This document shows positions 33,585 through 43,227 of a DNA stretch of 64,000 nucleotides, one piece after another (within the stretch, counting starts at the first letter, position 1; every line of letters begins with the position of its first letter). Source of the stretch: Pseudomonas tensinigenes (lineage in GTDB: Bacteria > Pseudomonadota > Gammaproteobacteria > Pseudomonadales > Pseudomonadaceae). The position numbers and the translations under genes were made by a program. The notes under the pieces were generated by a model. That model was not told the origin of the DNA. It made no database searches and was given only the letters and a program-made list of their open reading frames with translations. The stretch lies in the NCBI RefSeq assembly GCF_014268445.2, contig NZ_CP077089.1, positions 6,304,001-6,368,000 of the forward strand. The letters run 5' to 3'.

Positions 33585-35582
33585 TTAGCTGTACACCCGG
33601 CCAAGGAGCTGCCGATGGCTTTCAAACTGATCGAGCACATCGCGTGTGATCTGATCCTGCGTGAATCCCATCAGGTCGTAATCCTGGCTGCCGTTGTGCA
33701 GATACACTTCAGCGCGGTAGTAACGCTGGCGCGCTTCATCGGACTGCGCCGATTCAGTCGGGGTCGCCAGATAGCCGTCCAGGCTCACTTCGTAAACGAA
33801 AGGGTTGCCCTCTTCCATCTCGACGCGCACACCCATGCAGCGCTTGGATTTACCCAACAGCGTCTGCACTTCCAGACCCTGCGCACGCATCTGCGCGGTG
33901 GCATCTTCCAGCGCCGGGCTAACCTGCTTGTCCATGAAACGCTGCACCACCGATTGGCTCGGTTGCAGGTCCAGTTGCGTCAGACGCTCGCTGAATCCAC
34001 GACGACCGCGCTCCGCCAGTTGCGCCTGCTCTTGTTCGATCTGCACGTCCTGACGCATGGCCTTGTGCAGGCCGAACATGAAGAACACCAACACCACCGA
34101 GAACGGCAGACCGGCCAGCACGACCATGGTTTGCATGGCTTCGAAGTTACCGGCAAACAGCAGACCGATGGTCACCAGGGTGATCACCACCGACCAGAAG
34201 ATCCGCAGCCAGTGCGGCGCATCTTCGTCGACGTTGCCGCCCTTGCAGGACAGATTCGCCATCATCACCGCGCCGGAGTCGGCCGGGGTCAGGAACAGCA
34301 CGAAACCGACAAAGATCGACACGCCGATGACGACTTTCGACGCCGGGTAGTGCTCAAGCAATTGATAGATCGCCATCGACGGCTGTTCCAGCGCCGTCTT
34401 GCCGAGTTCCACCGCGCCATGGTTCATCACCAGGTCCAGTGCCGAGTTACCGAAGATCGACAGCCAGGCCAAGGTGAAGCCCAGCGGAATCAGCAGCACG
34501 CCAGCGACCAGTTCACGCACGGTACGACCACGGGAGATACGCGCGATGAACATGCCGACGAATGGCGCCCAGGAAATCCACCACGCCCAGTAGAACAGGG
34601 TCCACAGGCCCATCCAGCGCTCGGACTTGGCGTTGTCGCCTTCGTACACATAAAGGTCGAAGGTTTTCAGCACGATGCCATTGAGGTAGTCACCGATGTT
34701 CTGCACGAAGCCGTTGAGCAGGTGCAAGGTCGGGCCGAACAGCAATACGAAAATCAGCAGACCGCTGAACAGTACGATGTTCAGGTTGGACAGACGACGA
34801 ATGCCGTTTTCCACGCCGGACACGGCAGCGATGGTCGCCACGGTGCTCATCACGATGATCACGATCAGCAGGTTAGTGTTGCTGTGTTCCATGCCGAACA
34901 GGTTTTCCAGCCCCGACGACACTTGCAGCGAACCGATCCCCAGGTTGGTCACCAGACCCAGCAGGGTCACGAACATGCCGAAGCCGTCTACCGCGTGACC
35001 GGCCGCGCCTTTGACCCAACGCTCGCCCACCAGTGGATACAGCGCCGAACGCAATGCCAGCGGCTGGTTATGACGGTAAGCAAAATACGCCACGGCCAGA
35101 CCGACCAGCGCATAGATCGCCCAGCCGTGCAGGCCCCAATGCAAGAAAGTCAGCTGTACAGCCTGACGCGCGGCCAGGTTGCTGGCCGAGGTGCCTTCCG
35201 GCGGATTGAAGTAGTGATCCAGCGGCTCGGACGCGCCGAAGTACAGCAGCGAAATACCGATACCCGACGAGAACAGCATCCCCGCCCAGGCGCCGTAACT
35301 GAAATCCGGGGTGTCGTCCTTGCTGCCCAGTTTGAGTTTGCCGTACGAGGAAAACGCCAGACCGACGACAAATACCAGGTAGGCGGCGATCACCACCATG
35401 TAGTACCAGCCGAAGCTGCGCGACAACCAGGCCTGAGCGATACCCAACAGTCTGCCGGCCTCTTGCGGGGCGATAATCAGAATGGCGGTCAACAACAGAA
35501 TCAGCGCGGTAGAGGTGTAAAACACCCAACCGTTGACCGTCACCTTCTCGGGCGGGGTCTTTATAAGCGAGGCAGAACTCAT
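33585..35582 (-). CDS. betT: High-affinity choline transporter (BCCT family)
   Basis: A 665-residue secondary transporter of the betaine/choline/carnitine family with about twelve membrane spans. The family signature with aromatic residues, WTLFYWAWWISWAPFVGMFI, binds the trimethylammonium group. The glycine-rich GMLFSSGIGISLLYFGASEP follows span 3. A hydrophilic C-terminal tail of about 170 residues (from about HKAMRQDVQIEQEQ) is typical of BetT-type osmoresponsive members. The start MSSASLIK at 35582 was chosen over an in-frame ATG 12 codons upstream. It is divergent from betIBA across a shared control region. Confidence 0.93.
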   Translation of the reverse strand: MSSASLIKTPPEKVTVNGWVFYTSTALILLLTAILIIAPQEAGRLLGIAQAWLSRSFGWYYMVVIAAYLVFVVGLAFSSYGKLKLGSKDDTPDFSYGAWAGMLFSSGIGISLLYFGASEPLDHYFNPPEGTSASNLAARQAVQLTFLHWGLHGWAIYALVGLAVAYFAYRHNQPLALRSALYPLVGERWVKGAAGHAVDGFGMFVTLLGLVTNLGIGSLQVSSGLENLFGMEHSNTNLLIVIIVMSTVATIAAVSGVENGIRRLSNLNIVLFSGLLIFVLLFGPTLHLLNGFVQNIGDYLNGIVLKTFDLYVYEGDNAKSERWMGLWTLFYWAWWISWAPFVGMFIARISRGRTVRELVAGVLLIPLGFTLAWLSIFGNSALDLVMNHGAVELGKTALEQPSMAIYQLLEHYPASKVVIGVSIFVGFVLFLTPADSGAVMMANLSCKGGNVDEDAPHWLRIFWSVVITLVTIGLLFAGNFEAMQTMVVLAGLPFSVVLVFFMFGLHKAMRQDVQIEQEQAQLAERGRRGFSERLTQLDLQPSQSVVQRFMDKQVSPALEDATAQMRAQGLEVQTLLGKSKRCMGVRVEMEEGNPFVYEVSLDGYLATPTESAQSDEARQRYYRAEVYLHNGSQDYDLMGFTQDQITRDVLDQFESHRQLLGRVYS

Positions 35583-36011
35583 GGCACAAATGCTCCAGGC
35601 AGTGCGAGAGAAGAACACAAGGCAACACGGAACCCGACCAATCGGTTAGTTGGCAGCCGACCGGCGGGTGATATAAAGACACCCCGAAAAATGCCCGAAC
35701 CTGCCGAAATGGCGCTGCGAATCGCTTTCGTGGCCGAAGGTGGACGGACGTTCATCCGAAACCTGGCCCTGAGCGTCTTGCCCTTTCAACACGTCCATCG
35801 AATCGCGAACCGCGCCATGCCCCACGCAGGTTTCGAGCTGTTTCGGATGTCGGTTTTATCGCCACTTACACGTAGGAAAAATCTGTAGGCAGCGACGATT
35901 TGTCGCAGATCTTATTCTTTGTTGATTGAACGTTCAATCAAAACAAAATAGACTGGCCGTCAATCCGATAGGCGTGATTCGCCGCTCGGAAGGCCTAAGG
36001 AGATGTGCAAG
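35583..36011. promoter_or_regulatory. betT-betI divergent control region
   Basis: A 429-bp gene-free gap. The clear element is the BetI-type palindrome at 35922-35941. Elsewhere an imperfect CAGCGACGATTTGTCGCAG inverted repeat is at about 35890-35909. The part next to betT (35583-35880) shows no clear motif. Confidence 0.6.
35922..35941. promoter_or_regulatory. BetI operator
   Basis: A perfect 20-bp palindrome TTGATTGAACGTTCAATCAA, 70 bp upstream of the betI start. TetR-family BetI repressors bind such palindromes between betT and betIBA; choline relieves repression. Confidence 0.8.
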
Positions 36012-36605
36012 ATGCCCAAGGTCGGTATGCAACCCATCCGCCGCCAACAACTGATCGAAGCCACATTGCAGGCGGTCGATCAGGTCGGAATGGGGGACGC
36101 CAGCATTGCGCTGATCGCCCGTTTGGCCGGTGTCTCGAATGGCATCATCAGTCATTACTTTCAGGACAAGAACGGCCTGATTGCCGCCACGATGCGGTAT
36201 CTGATGACCGCCCTCAGCGAGAGCGTCACCGCGCGCCGTCAGGCGCTGGCAGATGACAGCCCACGGGCGCATCTGCAGGTGATCATCGAAGGCAACTTCG
36301 ACGCCAGCCAGGTCAATGGCCCGGCAATGAAAACCTGGCTGGCCTTCTGGGCCACCAGCATGCACCAGCCGTCTTTGCACAGGTTGCAGCGGATCAACGA
36401 TCACCGTCTGTATTCCAACCTGTGCTGCCAGTTCCGCCGTGTGCTGTCGCTCGAAGATGCGCGCAGCGCAGCACGAGGACTGGCAGCGTTGATTGACGGC
36501 TTGTGGTTGCGCGGCGCTTTGTCGGGAGACGCTTTCGACACGGCGCAGGCGCAACAGATCGCTTACGAATACATGGATTTCCAATTGGCCAAGAAGGTGA
36601 GCTAG
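36012..36605 (+). CDS. betI: Choline-responsive repressor BetI (TetR family)
   Basis: A 197-residue TetR-type repressor. The N-terminal helix-turn-helix is [20 protein letters not shown], preceded by the [16 protein letters not shown] helix typical of BetI. The C-terminal region binds choline. The start at 36012 has AGGAG 9 nt upstream; the ATG at 36003 directly abuts that site. It is the first gene of betI-betB-betA and sits beside its own palindromic operator. Confidence 0.94.
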   Translation: MPKVGMQPIRRQQLIEATLQAVDQVGMGDASIALIARLAGVSNGIISHYFQDKNGLIAATMRYLMTALSESVTARRQALADDSPRAHLQVIIEGNFDASQVNGPAMKTWLAFWATSMHQPSLHRLQRINDHRLYSNLCCQFRRVLSLEDARSAARGLAALIDGLWLRGALSGDAFDTAQAQQIAYEYMDFQLAKKVS

Positions 36606-36693
36606 AGCACACAGAAAACGCTCGGCCCCTGAACGCCACCGCAGCCTCACCGCGGTGGTCAACGCCAACCACCAATGCACTTGCGAGGACACT

Positions 36694-38166
36694 ATGGCCC
36701 GTTTCGAACTGCAAAAACTTTACATCGATGGCGCGTACTCCGACGCCGGCAGCGATGCCACCTTCGAAGCCATCAACCCGGCTAACGGTGAAGTCCTCGC
36801 ACTGGTGCAACGTGCGACCAAGGAAGACGTCGAGCGCGCCGTAGTCAGCGCTGAAAAGGGCCAGAAAATCTGGGCCGCGATGACCGCCATGGAGCGTTCG
36901 CGCATCCTGCGTCGTGCCGTCGACATCCTGCGCGAGCGCAACGATGAACTGGCCGCGCTGGAAACCCTGGACACCGGCAAATCCTTCTCCGAAACCAAAT
37001 ACGTCGACATCGTTACCGGCGCTGACGTGCTGGAATACTACGCAGGCCTGGTACCGGCCATCGAAGGCGAGCAGATCCCGCTGCGTGACACTTCGTTCGT
37101 CTACACCCGTCGCGAGCCGCTGGGCGTTGTCGCCGGTATCGGCGCGTGGAACTACCCGATCCAGATCGCCCTGTGGAAATCCGCTCCAGCGCTGGCGGCC
37201 GGTAACGCGATGATCTTCAAGCCAAGCGAAGTCACCTCGCTGACCACCCTGAAACTGGCCGAGATCTACACCGAAGCCGGCGTTCCAAACGGTGTGTTCA
37301 ACGTACTGACCGGCAGCGGCCGTGAAGTCGGCACCTGGCTGACCGAGCACCCGCGCATCGAAAAAATCTCCTTCACCGGCGGCACCGACACTGGCAAGAA
37401 AGTAATGGCCAGCGCTTCGGCTTCGTCGCTGAAAGACGTGACCATGGAACTGGGCGGCAAGTCCCCGCTGATCATCTGCGACGACGCCGATCTGGATCGC
37501 GCTGCCGACACCGCGATGATGGCCAACTTCTACAGCTCCGGTCAGGTCTGCACCAACGGCACTCGCGTGTTCGTACCGGCGCACCTGAAAGCCGCTTTCG
37601 AAGCCAAGATCGTTGAGCGCGTTGCACGCATCCGCGTTGGCAACCCGGAAGACGAAAACACCAACTTCGGCCCGCTGGTCAGCTTCGCGCACATGGAAAG
37701 CGTGCTGGGCTACATCGCCAAGGGTAAAGAGCAAGGCGCCCGCGTACTGTGCGGCGGCGAGCGTCTGACCGACGGCGAATTCGCCAAAGGCGCGTTCGTG
37801 GCTCCGACCGTGTTCACCGATTGCACCGACGACATGACCATCGTTCGTGAAGAAATCTTTGGCCCGGTAATGGCGATCCTCTCCTACGAAACCGAAGAAG
37901 AAGTGATCCGCCGCGCCAACGACACCGACTTCGGCCTGGCCGCCGGTATCGTCACCAAAGACCTGAACCGCGCGCACCGCGTGATTCATCAACTGGAAGC
38001 CGGTATCTGCTGGATCAACGCCTGGGGCGAGTCCGACGCAAAAATGCCGGTTGGCGGTTACAAGCAGTCGGGTGTTGGTCGTGAAAATGGGATCAGCTCT
38101 CTGAATAACTTCACGCGCATCAAGTCCGTGCAAGTCGAACTGGGTGAGTACGTTTCGGTATTTTGA
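36694..38166 (+). CDS. betB: Betaine aldehyde dehydrogenase
   Basis: A 490-residue NAD(P)-dependent aldehyde dehydrogenase that oxidises betaine aldehyde to glycine betaine. The active-site glutamate is in [12 protein letters not shown] and the nucleophilic cysteine in [16 protein letters not shown]. The cofactor motif [11 protein letters not shown] is present. The start [15 protein letters not shown] agrees with the family; a 13-codon upstream extension was rejected. It is 88 bp after betI on the same strand. Confidence 0.96.
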   Translation: MARFELQKLYIDGAYSDAGSDATFEAINPANGEVLALVQRATKEDVERAVVSAEKGQKIWAAMTAMERSRILRRAVDILRERNDELAALETLDTGKSFSETKYVDIVTGADVLEYYAGLVPAIEGEQIPLRDTSFVYTRREPLGVVAGIGAWNYPIQIALWKSAPALAAGNAMIFKPSEVTSLTTLKLAEIYTEAGVPNGVFNVLTGSGREVGTWLTEHPRIEKISFTGGTDTGKKVMASASASSLKDVTMELGGKSPLIICDDADLDRAADTAMMANFYSSGQVCTNGTRVFVPAHLKAAFEAKIVERVARIRVGNPEDENTNFGPLVSFAHMESVLGYIAKGKEQGARVLCGGERLTDGEFAKGAFVAPTVFTDCTDDMTIVREEIFGPVMAILSYETEEEVIRRANDTDFGLAAGIVTKDLNRAHRVIHQLEAGICWINAWGESDAKMPVGGYKQSGVGRENGISSLNNFTRIKSVQVELGEYVSVF

Positions 38167-38177
38167 TTAGCTGATCA

Positions 38178-38296
38178 GCTACGAGCGGCAAGTTTCAAGC
38201 TGCAAGTAAAAGCAGTTTGGGGGTTGCCGCACTCCCCGATTTCGAAGCCACCGCTCGCTGCTTTTTCTTGCAGCTTGAAGCTTGTGACTTGTAGCT
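38178..38296. repeat. Family E inverted repeat inside the bet operon
   Basis: Left arm AGCTACGAGCGGCAAGTTTC...GCTGCAAGTAAAAGCAG and right arm CTGCTTTTTCTTGCAGC...TTGTAGCT are inverse copies of about 39 nt, separated by a ~40-nt spacer. It occupies nearly all of the gap between betB and betA. The related element at 13797-13883 splits dgcA from dgcB. Confidence 0.85.
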
Positions 38297-38311
38297 CCCT
38301 CAGGAGAACTT

Positions 38312-40015
38312 ATGACTCAAGAATACGACTACATCATCATAGGGGCCGGCTCTGCAGGTAACACACTTGCGACCCGTCTGACTGAAGACGCTGGCGTCAC
38401 CGTTCTGCTGCTCGAAGCCGGCGGCCCCGACTACCGTCTCGACTTCCGCACACAAATGCCGGCTGCACTGGCGTTCCCGCTGCAAGGTCGTCGCTACAAC
38501 TGGGCGTACGAAACCGATCCAGAGCCACACATGGACGGTCGCCGGATGGAATGCGGTCGCGGCAAAGGCCTTGGCGGTTCTTCGCTGATCAACGGCATGT
38601 GCTACATCCGTGGCAACGCGATGGACTACGACGGCTGGGCAAAATTGCCTGGTCTGGAAAACTGGTCGTACCTCGACTGCCTGCCGTACTTCCGCAAAGC
38701 CGAAACCCGCGACATCGGCCCGAACGACTACCACGGTGGCGAAGGCCCGGTCAGCGTGACCACACCGAAGGCTGGCAACAACCCGCTGTTCCACGCCATG
38801 GTTGAAGCTGGCGTACAAGCCGGTTACCCGCGCACCGAAGACTTGAACGGTTATCAACAGGAAGGCTTCGGCCCGATGGACCGCACGGTGACGCCGAACG
38901 GCCGTCGTGCTTCCACCGCCCGTGGCTACCTCGACACCGCGAAAAAGCGTTCGACCCTGACCATCGTCACCCACGCCCTGACCGACAAGATTCTGTTCGA
39001 AGGCAAGCGTGCGGTCGGCGTGCGTTACCTGGTCGGCGACGCTGAAGAGCGCGTTGAAGTCAAAGCGCGCAAAGAAGTGCTGCTGTGCTCCGGTGCCATC
39101 GCTTCGCCGCAGATTCTGCAGCGCTCTGGTGTCGGCCCGGCCGAGCTGCTGAAGTCGCTCGACATCCCGGTCGTTCACGACCTGCCGGGCGTCGGTGAAA
39201 ACCTGCAGGATCACCTTGAGCTGTACCTGCAATACGCGTGCACTCAGCCAGTTTCGCTGTACCCGTCGCTGCTCTGGTACAACCAGCCAGCCATCGGTGC
39301 CGAGTGGCTGTTCAACGGCACCGGCATCGGCGCCAGCAACCAGTTCGAAGCCGGCGGTTTCATCCGTTCGCGTCCGGAATTCGAATGGCCGAACATCCAG
39401 TACCACTTCCTGCCAGTCGCGATTAACTACAACGGCAGCAACGGTGTGAAAGAGCACGGTTTCCAGGCGCACATGGGTTCCATGCGCTCGCCAAGCCGTG
39501 GTCGCATCCAGGCCAAGTCGAAAGACCCGCGCCAGCACCCGAGCATCCTGTTCAACTACATGGCCACTGAGCAGGACTGGCAGGAGTTCCGCGACGGCAT
39601 CCGCCTGACCCGTGAAATCATGCAGCAGCCGGCACTCGACGCCTTCCGTGGCCGCGAAATCAGCCCGGGCATCGAAGTGCAAACCGATGAGCAACTCGAC
39701 AAGTTCATCCGCGAGCACGCCGAAACTGCGTTCCACCCGTCCTGCTCGTGCAAGATGGGCACCGACGAGATGGCCGTAGTGGATGGCGAAGGTCGCGTGC
39801 ACGGCATGCAGAGCCTGCGGGTGGTCGATGCTTCGATCATGCCGATCATCACCACCGGCAACCTGAACGCGCCGACGATCATGATCGCCGAGAAAATCGC
39901 CGACAAGATCCGTGGCCGCCAGCCGCTGCCGCGTAGCACCGCCGACTACTACGTAGCGGGCGATGCGCCGGTGAAGGGCAAGCCGATGCGTGATATCACC
40001 CCGGCTGCTCAGTAA
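38312..40015 (+). CDS. betA: Choline dehydrogenase
   Basis: A 567-residue GMC-family flavoenzyme that oxidises choline to betaine aldehyde and can continue to betaine. FAD-binding motif [16 protein letters not shown] lies at about residues 8-23. GMC signature 1 is in [15 protein letters not shown] and signature 2 near [15 protein letters not shown]. The active-site histidine region is HPSCSCKMG, and the C-terminal block is [16 protein letters not shown]. The start follows CAGGAGAACTT. It is last in betIBA, separated from betB by a family-E repeat. Confidence 0.96.
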   Translation: MTQEYDYIIIGAGSAGNTLATRLTEDAGVTVLLLEAGGPDYRLDFRTQMPAALAFPLQGRRYNWAYETDPEPHMDGRRMECGRGKGLGGSSLINGMCYIRGNAMDYDGWAKLPGLENWSYLDCLPYFRKAETRDIGPNDYHGGEGPVSVTTPKAGNNPLFHAMVEAGVQAGYPRTEDLNGYQQEGFGPMDRTVTPNGRRASTARGYLDTAKKRSTLTIVTHALTDKILFEGKRAVGVRYLVGDAEERVEVKARKEVLLCSGAIASPQILQRSGVGPAELLKSLDIPVVHDLPGVGENLQDHLELYLQYACTQPVSLYPSLLWYNQPAIGAEWLFNGTGIGASNQFEAGGFIRSRPEFEWPNIQYHFLPVAINYNGSNGVKEHGFQAHMGSMRSPSRGRIQAKSKDPRQHPSILFNYMATEQDWQEFRDGIRLTREIMQQPALDAFRGREISPGIEVQTDEQLDKFIREHAETAFHPSCSCKMGTDEMAVVDGEGRVHGMQSLRVVDASIMPIITTGNLNAPTIMIAEKIADKIRGRQPLPRSTADYYVAGDAPVKGKPMRDITPAAQ

Positions 40016-40037
40016 GACGTAATACCGAGGCGCGGCC

Positions 40038-40133
40038 TTCGCGAGCAGGCTCGCTCCCACATTGGATTCCGGGTGTTCACAAATTTTGTGTTCACTGGAG
40101 ATCTACTGTGGGAGCGAGCCTGCTCGCGAAGGG
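40038..40133. repeat. REP family A inverted pair with a conserved spacer
   Basis: Compact-order pair. The spacer half ATTTTGTGTTCACTGGAGAT is shared with the pair at 28260-28352. Confidence 0.9.
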
Positions 40134-40296
40134 GCCCTCACATTCAGCACAAATTCCCGCGCTGCACAGTAAATCCCCCTACACCCCCTCTTCACTTGAT
40201 CCTACCCCCACGCAGGCCTACTCTAGACCTCGCGCAACCGTTTCACCCCCTCCCCGCCGCTGCTCTACCGCTTCCCCCTGACAAGGAGGTTCCCGA

Positions 40297-41739
40297 ATGT
40301 TCGATTTCCACCCCCAGCTCAAGCAGCGCTTCGCTGCCTTGCGCACGGGCGCTGAGTTTTTTTCCCTGCGGTATGTACGCGAATCCGGTCAGTACCTGTC
40401 GGTGCGTAAAAACGTCGCCGAACCGCCGAGCCTGAGCCGCGACGAAGGCGCGATGCTCACCGTTCGGGTCAATGGCGTTGAGGCCTACGCGGCGACCAAC
40501 GACTTGTCGCAGCAAGGTCTGCAAGCCGCCCTCGAACGCGCCGAGCTGCAAGCCCGCCGGCTCAAGCCGCACGCCTTGCTCGACCTGCGCGATCAGCCAG
40601 TGTCCAGCGATCGCGCTGATTACTTTTCGCCCAATCTCGAACAAGCCTTCCCGTCCCTGAGCGAATGCTTTGAGTTGCTCGGCGCGGAATCCGCCTCGGT
40701 GCCAAAGGATGAGCGCCTGGTAAATTGGCAGGTGAGCATTGGCATCACCCACGTCGAACAGATCTACCTGAGCAGTGCCGGGGCTGAATTGCGCCAGGCC
40801 CAGCGCTTCGTCTACCCGGGTCTCGACGTCACCGCATACGACGGCAACGACAGTCAGACCCGCAGCCTCGGCCGCGAGAACTTCGGCCAACAGGGCGGCG
40901 CTGACGTGATCAGCCGTTGCGGTCTGATCGGCGCTGGTCCGCAGGTTGCCGATCAGGCCCTGCAACTGCTGCTCGCACCGAACACCCCGCAAGGCCCGCG
41001 CGACCTGCTGTTGATGCCGGACCAGATGATGCTGCAGATCCACGAATCCATCGGCCACCCGCTGGAACTCGACCGAATCTTGGGCGACGAGCGCAATTAC
41101 GCCGGCACCAGTTTCGTCAAGGCCAGCGACTTCGGCAGCCTGCAATACGGCTCGAAACTGCTCAACGTGACGTTCGATCCGGGCATTCCCGAAGAACTCG
41201 CCAGCTATGGCCACGATGACGACGGCAGCAAGGCCAGCAAACAATTTCTGATCCGCGATGGTTTACTGCTGCGTCCATTGGGCGGGGCGCTGTCGCAGTT
41301 CCGCGCCGGTCTCGATGGCGTTGCCAACAGCCGCGCCTGCGGCTGGAACCGGCCGCCGATCGACCGCATGGCCAACCTCAATATCGAACCGGGCGATCAG
41401 CCGCTGAACAAGCTGATCGAAGGCATCGAGCACGGCATTCTGATGAGCACCAACCGCTCGTGGTCGATCGACGATGCGCGCAACAAATTCCAGTTCGGCT
41501 GTGAATGGGGCCAGTTGATCGAGAACGGTGAACTGAAAGGCGTGGTAAAAAACCCGAACTACCGGGCAATTTCCGCACATTTCTGGAAAAGCCTGCGCGC
41601 CGTCGGCGACGCCAACACCGTCAAGGTGCTGGGCACGCCGAACTGCGGCAAGGGCGAACCGAACCAGGTGATCCGCGTCGGCCACGCTTCGCCGGCCTGC
41701 GTATTCAGCAACGTTGATGTGTTTGGGGGAGACGCCTGA
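40297..41739 (+). CDS. TldD-like metallopeptidase subunit
   Basis: A 480-residue TldD/PmbA-superfamily protein. The zinc motif HESIGH (HExxxH, H249-E250-H254) is intact, and the surrounding block IHESIGHPLELDRILGDERN is typical of TldD. In TldD/TldE complexes the TldD subunit is the catalytic half that degrades unfolded peptides or trims modified ones. It is not the housekeeping tldD by length and context, but a paralogue paired with its own TldE-like partner, whose start overlaps this stop by one base (TGATG). Start by GGAGGTTCCCGA-like sequence (AAGGAGGTTCCCGA). Confidence 0.85.
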   Translation: MFDFHPQLKQRFAALRTGAEFFSLRYVRESGQYLSVRKNVAEPPSLSRDEGAMLTVRVNGVEAYAATNDLSQQGLQAALERAELQARRLKPHALLDLRDQPVSSDRADYFSPNLEQAFPSLSECFELLGAESASVPKDERLVNWQVSIGITHVEQIYLSSAGAELRQAQRFVYPGLDVTAYDGNDSQTRSLGRENFGQQGGADVISRCGLIGAGPQVADQALQLLLAPNTPQGPRDLLLMPDQMMLQIHESIGHPLELDRILGDERNYAGTSFVKASDFGSLQYGSKLLNVTFDPGIPEELASYGHDDDGSKASKQFLIRDGLLLRPLGGALSQFRAGLDGVANSRACGWNRPPIDRMANLNIEPGDQPLNKLIEGIEHGILMSTNRSWSIDDARNKFQFGCEWGQLIENGELKGVVKNPNYRAISAHFWKSLRAVGDANTVKVLGTPNCGKGEPNQVIRVGHASPACVFSNVDVFGGDA

Positions 41740-43076
41740 TGAGCATTTCGAAGAGTCAGTCCGACGCCTTCAAGGTCATGGTCGAGTGGCTGCGCGACAG
41801 CGTGCGCGAGCCAGAACAGTTCACCCTTAGCTATGCCGCCGAATCGTCCGCGTTTGTGCGTTTCAACCACGCCAAGGTGCGTCAGGCCGGGCAAGTGCAG
41901 CAGGCCAATATCGTCCTGAAGCTGATTAACGATGGGCGTCACGCCGACCTGCAAGTCACCCTGTCCGGTGATCAGGAAGGCGATCTGCAACGGCTTGCCG
42001 AAGGTCTGCAACAACTGCGCGAAACCCTGCCGTTGCTGCCGCAGGATCCGTACCTGCTGCTCAATCACAACGGTTGGCAGAGCAAGAATGTGCAGGAACA
42101 TCCGCTGCCGGATACCGAACAGGTGGTCGATGAAATCTGTGCTGCCGCTGAAGGTCTGGACCTGGTGGGCTTCTATGCCGCCGGCCCGATCAGCCGGGGT
42201 TTCGCCAGTTCTTCAGGCGCATTTGGCTGGCATCAGGCCAACAGCTTCAACTTCGACTTCAGCCTGTTTCACGACAACGGTGAAGCGGTAAAGGCCAGCT
42301 ACGCCGGGCATGACTGGAGCAGCGAAGGTTTCGCCAAGCGCTTTGCTCAGGCACGTGAGCAACTGGAGTTTCTCGGCCGCCCGCTACGCACCTTGGCGCC
42401 GGGGCAGTACCGTGCGTATCTGGCACCGGCGGCGCTGGAAGAAATCATGGGCATGCTGAGCTGGGGCGGTTTCTCGGCGCAGTCGATTGCCAGCAAAAGC
42501 AGCCCGTTGCAGAAGTTGTATGTCGGTGATCAGGCGTTCAGTCCGCTGGTGTCGCTGGACGAGAAAGTCAGTGAATCGTTGAGCCCGGCGTTTTCCGGCG
42601 AAGGTTATCCACGCAGCGATTTGCGTCTGATCGTCGAAGGCAAAGCGGGCGATCAACTGGTCGGTTCGCGCAGTGCAGCGGAATATGGTCTGGCCGCCAA
42701 CGGCGCCGGTGGCGGTGAAATGCCAAGTGCTTTGAACATGGCGGCGGGTGATCTGTCGCAAGCAGAGATCCTCAAGCAGTTGGGCACCGGGTTGTACATC
42801 AGCAACCTGTGGTACCTGAACTACTCGGATCAACCGGCCGCGCGCATGACCGGCATGACCCGCTTCGCGACCTTCTGGGTCGAGAACGGCGAGATTCAGG
42901 CACCGGTGAGCACCATGCGTTTTGACGACAGCGCTTACAGCCTGCTGGGTTCGCAGCTGGAAGCGTTGACCGCCGAGCGCGAGTTACTGCTGTCGGCGAG
43001 TACGTACAGCCAGCGCAATACCTCGTCGGCGTTGCTGCCGGGCGCGCTGGTCAGCCGTTTGACCTTGACCCTGTAA
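41739..43076 (+). CDS. TldE/PmbA-like partner protein
   Basis: A 445-residue TldE/PmbA-family protein with no HExxxH motif, as expected for the non-catalytic partner. Family elements are FARFNHAKVRQ-like FVRFNHAKVRQAGQVQQAN and GTGLYISNLWYLNYSDQPAA near the C-terminus. It should form a heterodimer with the preceding TldD-like protein. No small precursor-peptide gene was recognised nearby, so a role in natural-product maturation is unsupported; general peptide turnover is the default. Confidence 0.85.
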   Translation: MSISKSQSDAFKVMVEWLRDSVREPEQFTLSYAAESSAFVRFNHAKVRQAGQVQQANIVLKLINDGRHADLQVTLSGDQEGDLQRLAEGLQQLRETLPLLPQDPYLLLNHNGWQSKNVQEHPLPDTEQVVDEICAAAEGLDLVGFYAAGPISRGFASSSGAFGWHQANSFNFDFSLFHDNGEAVKASYAGHDWSSEGFAKRFAQAREQLEFLGRPLRTLAPGQYRAYLAPAALEEIMGMLSWGGFSAQSIASKSSPLQKLYVGDQAFSPLVSLDEKVSESLSPAFSGEGYPRSDLRLIVEGKAGDQLVGSRSAAEYGLAANGAGGGEMPSALNMAAGDLSQAEILKQLGTGLYISNLWYLNYSDQPAARMTGMTRFATFWVENGEIQAPVSTMRFDDSAYSLLGSQLEALTAERELLLSASTYSQRNTSSALLPGALVSRLTLTL

Positions 43077-43085
43077 ACGCAAAAC

Positions 43086-43177
43086 CTGTGGGAGCGAGCC
43101 TGCTCGCGAAAGCGGTAGCTCAGTCGACATCAATGTTGAGTGAAATGGCCTCTTCGCGAGCAGGCTCGCTCCCACAC
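43086..43177. repeat. REP family A inverted pair
   Basis: GTGGGAG...GCGAA order with a spacer containing GTCGACATCAATGTTGAGTG, close to the spacers at 46.1 and 47.5 kb. Confidence 0.9.
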
Positions 43178-43227
43178 TGACCGCGCTCGACAATGGATAT
43201 GCATTAACTCCAACGACAAGAGGTTCC

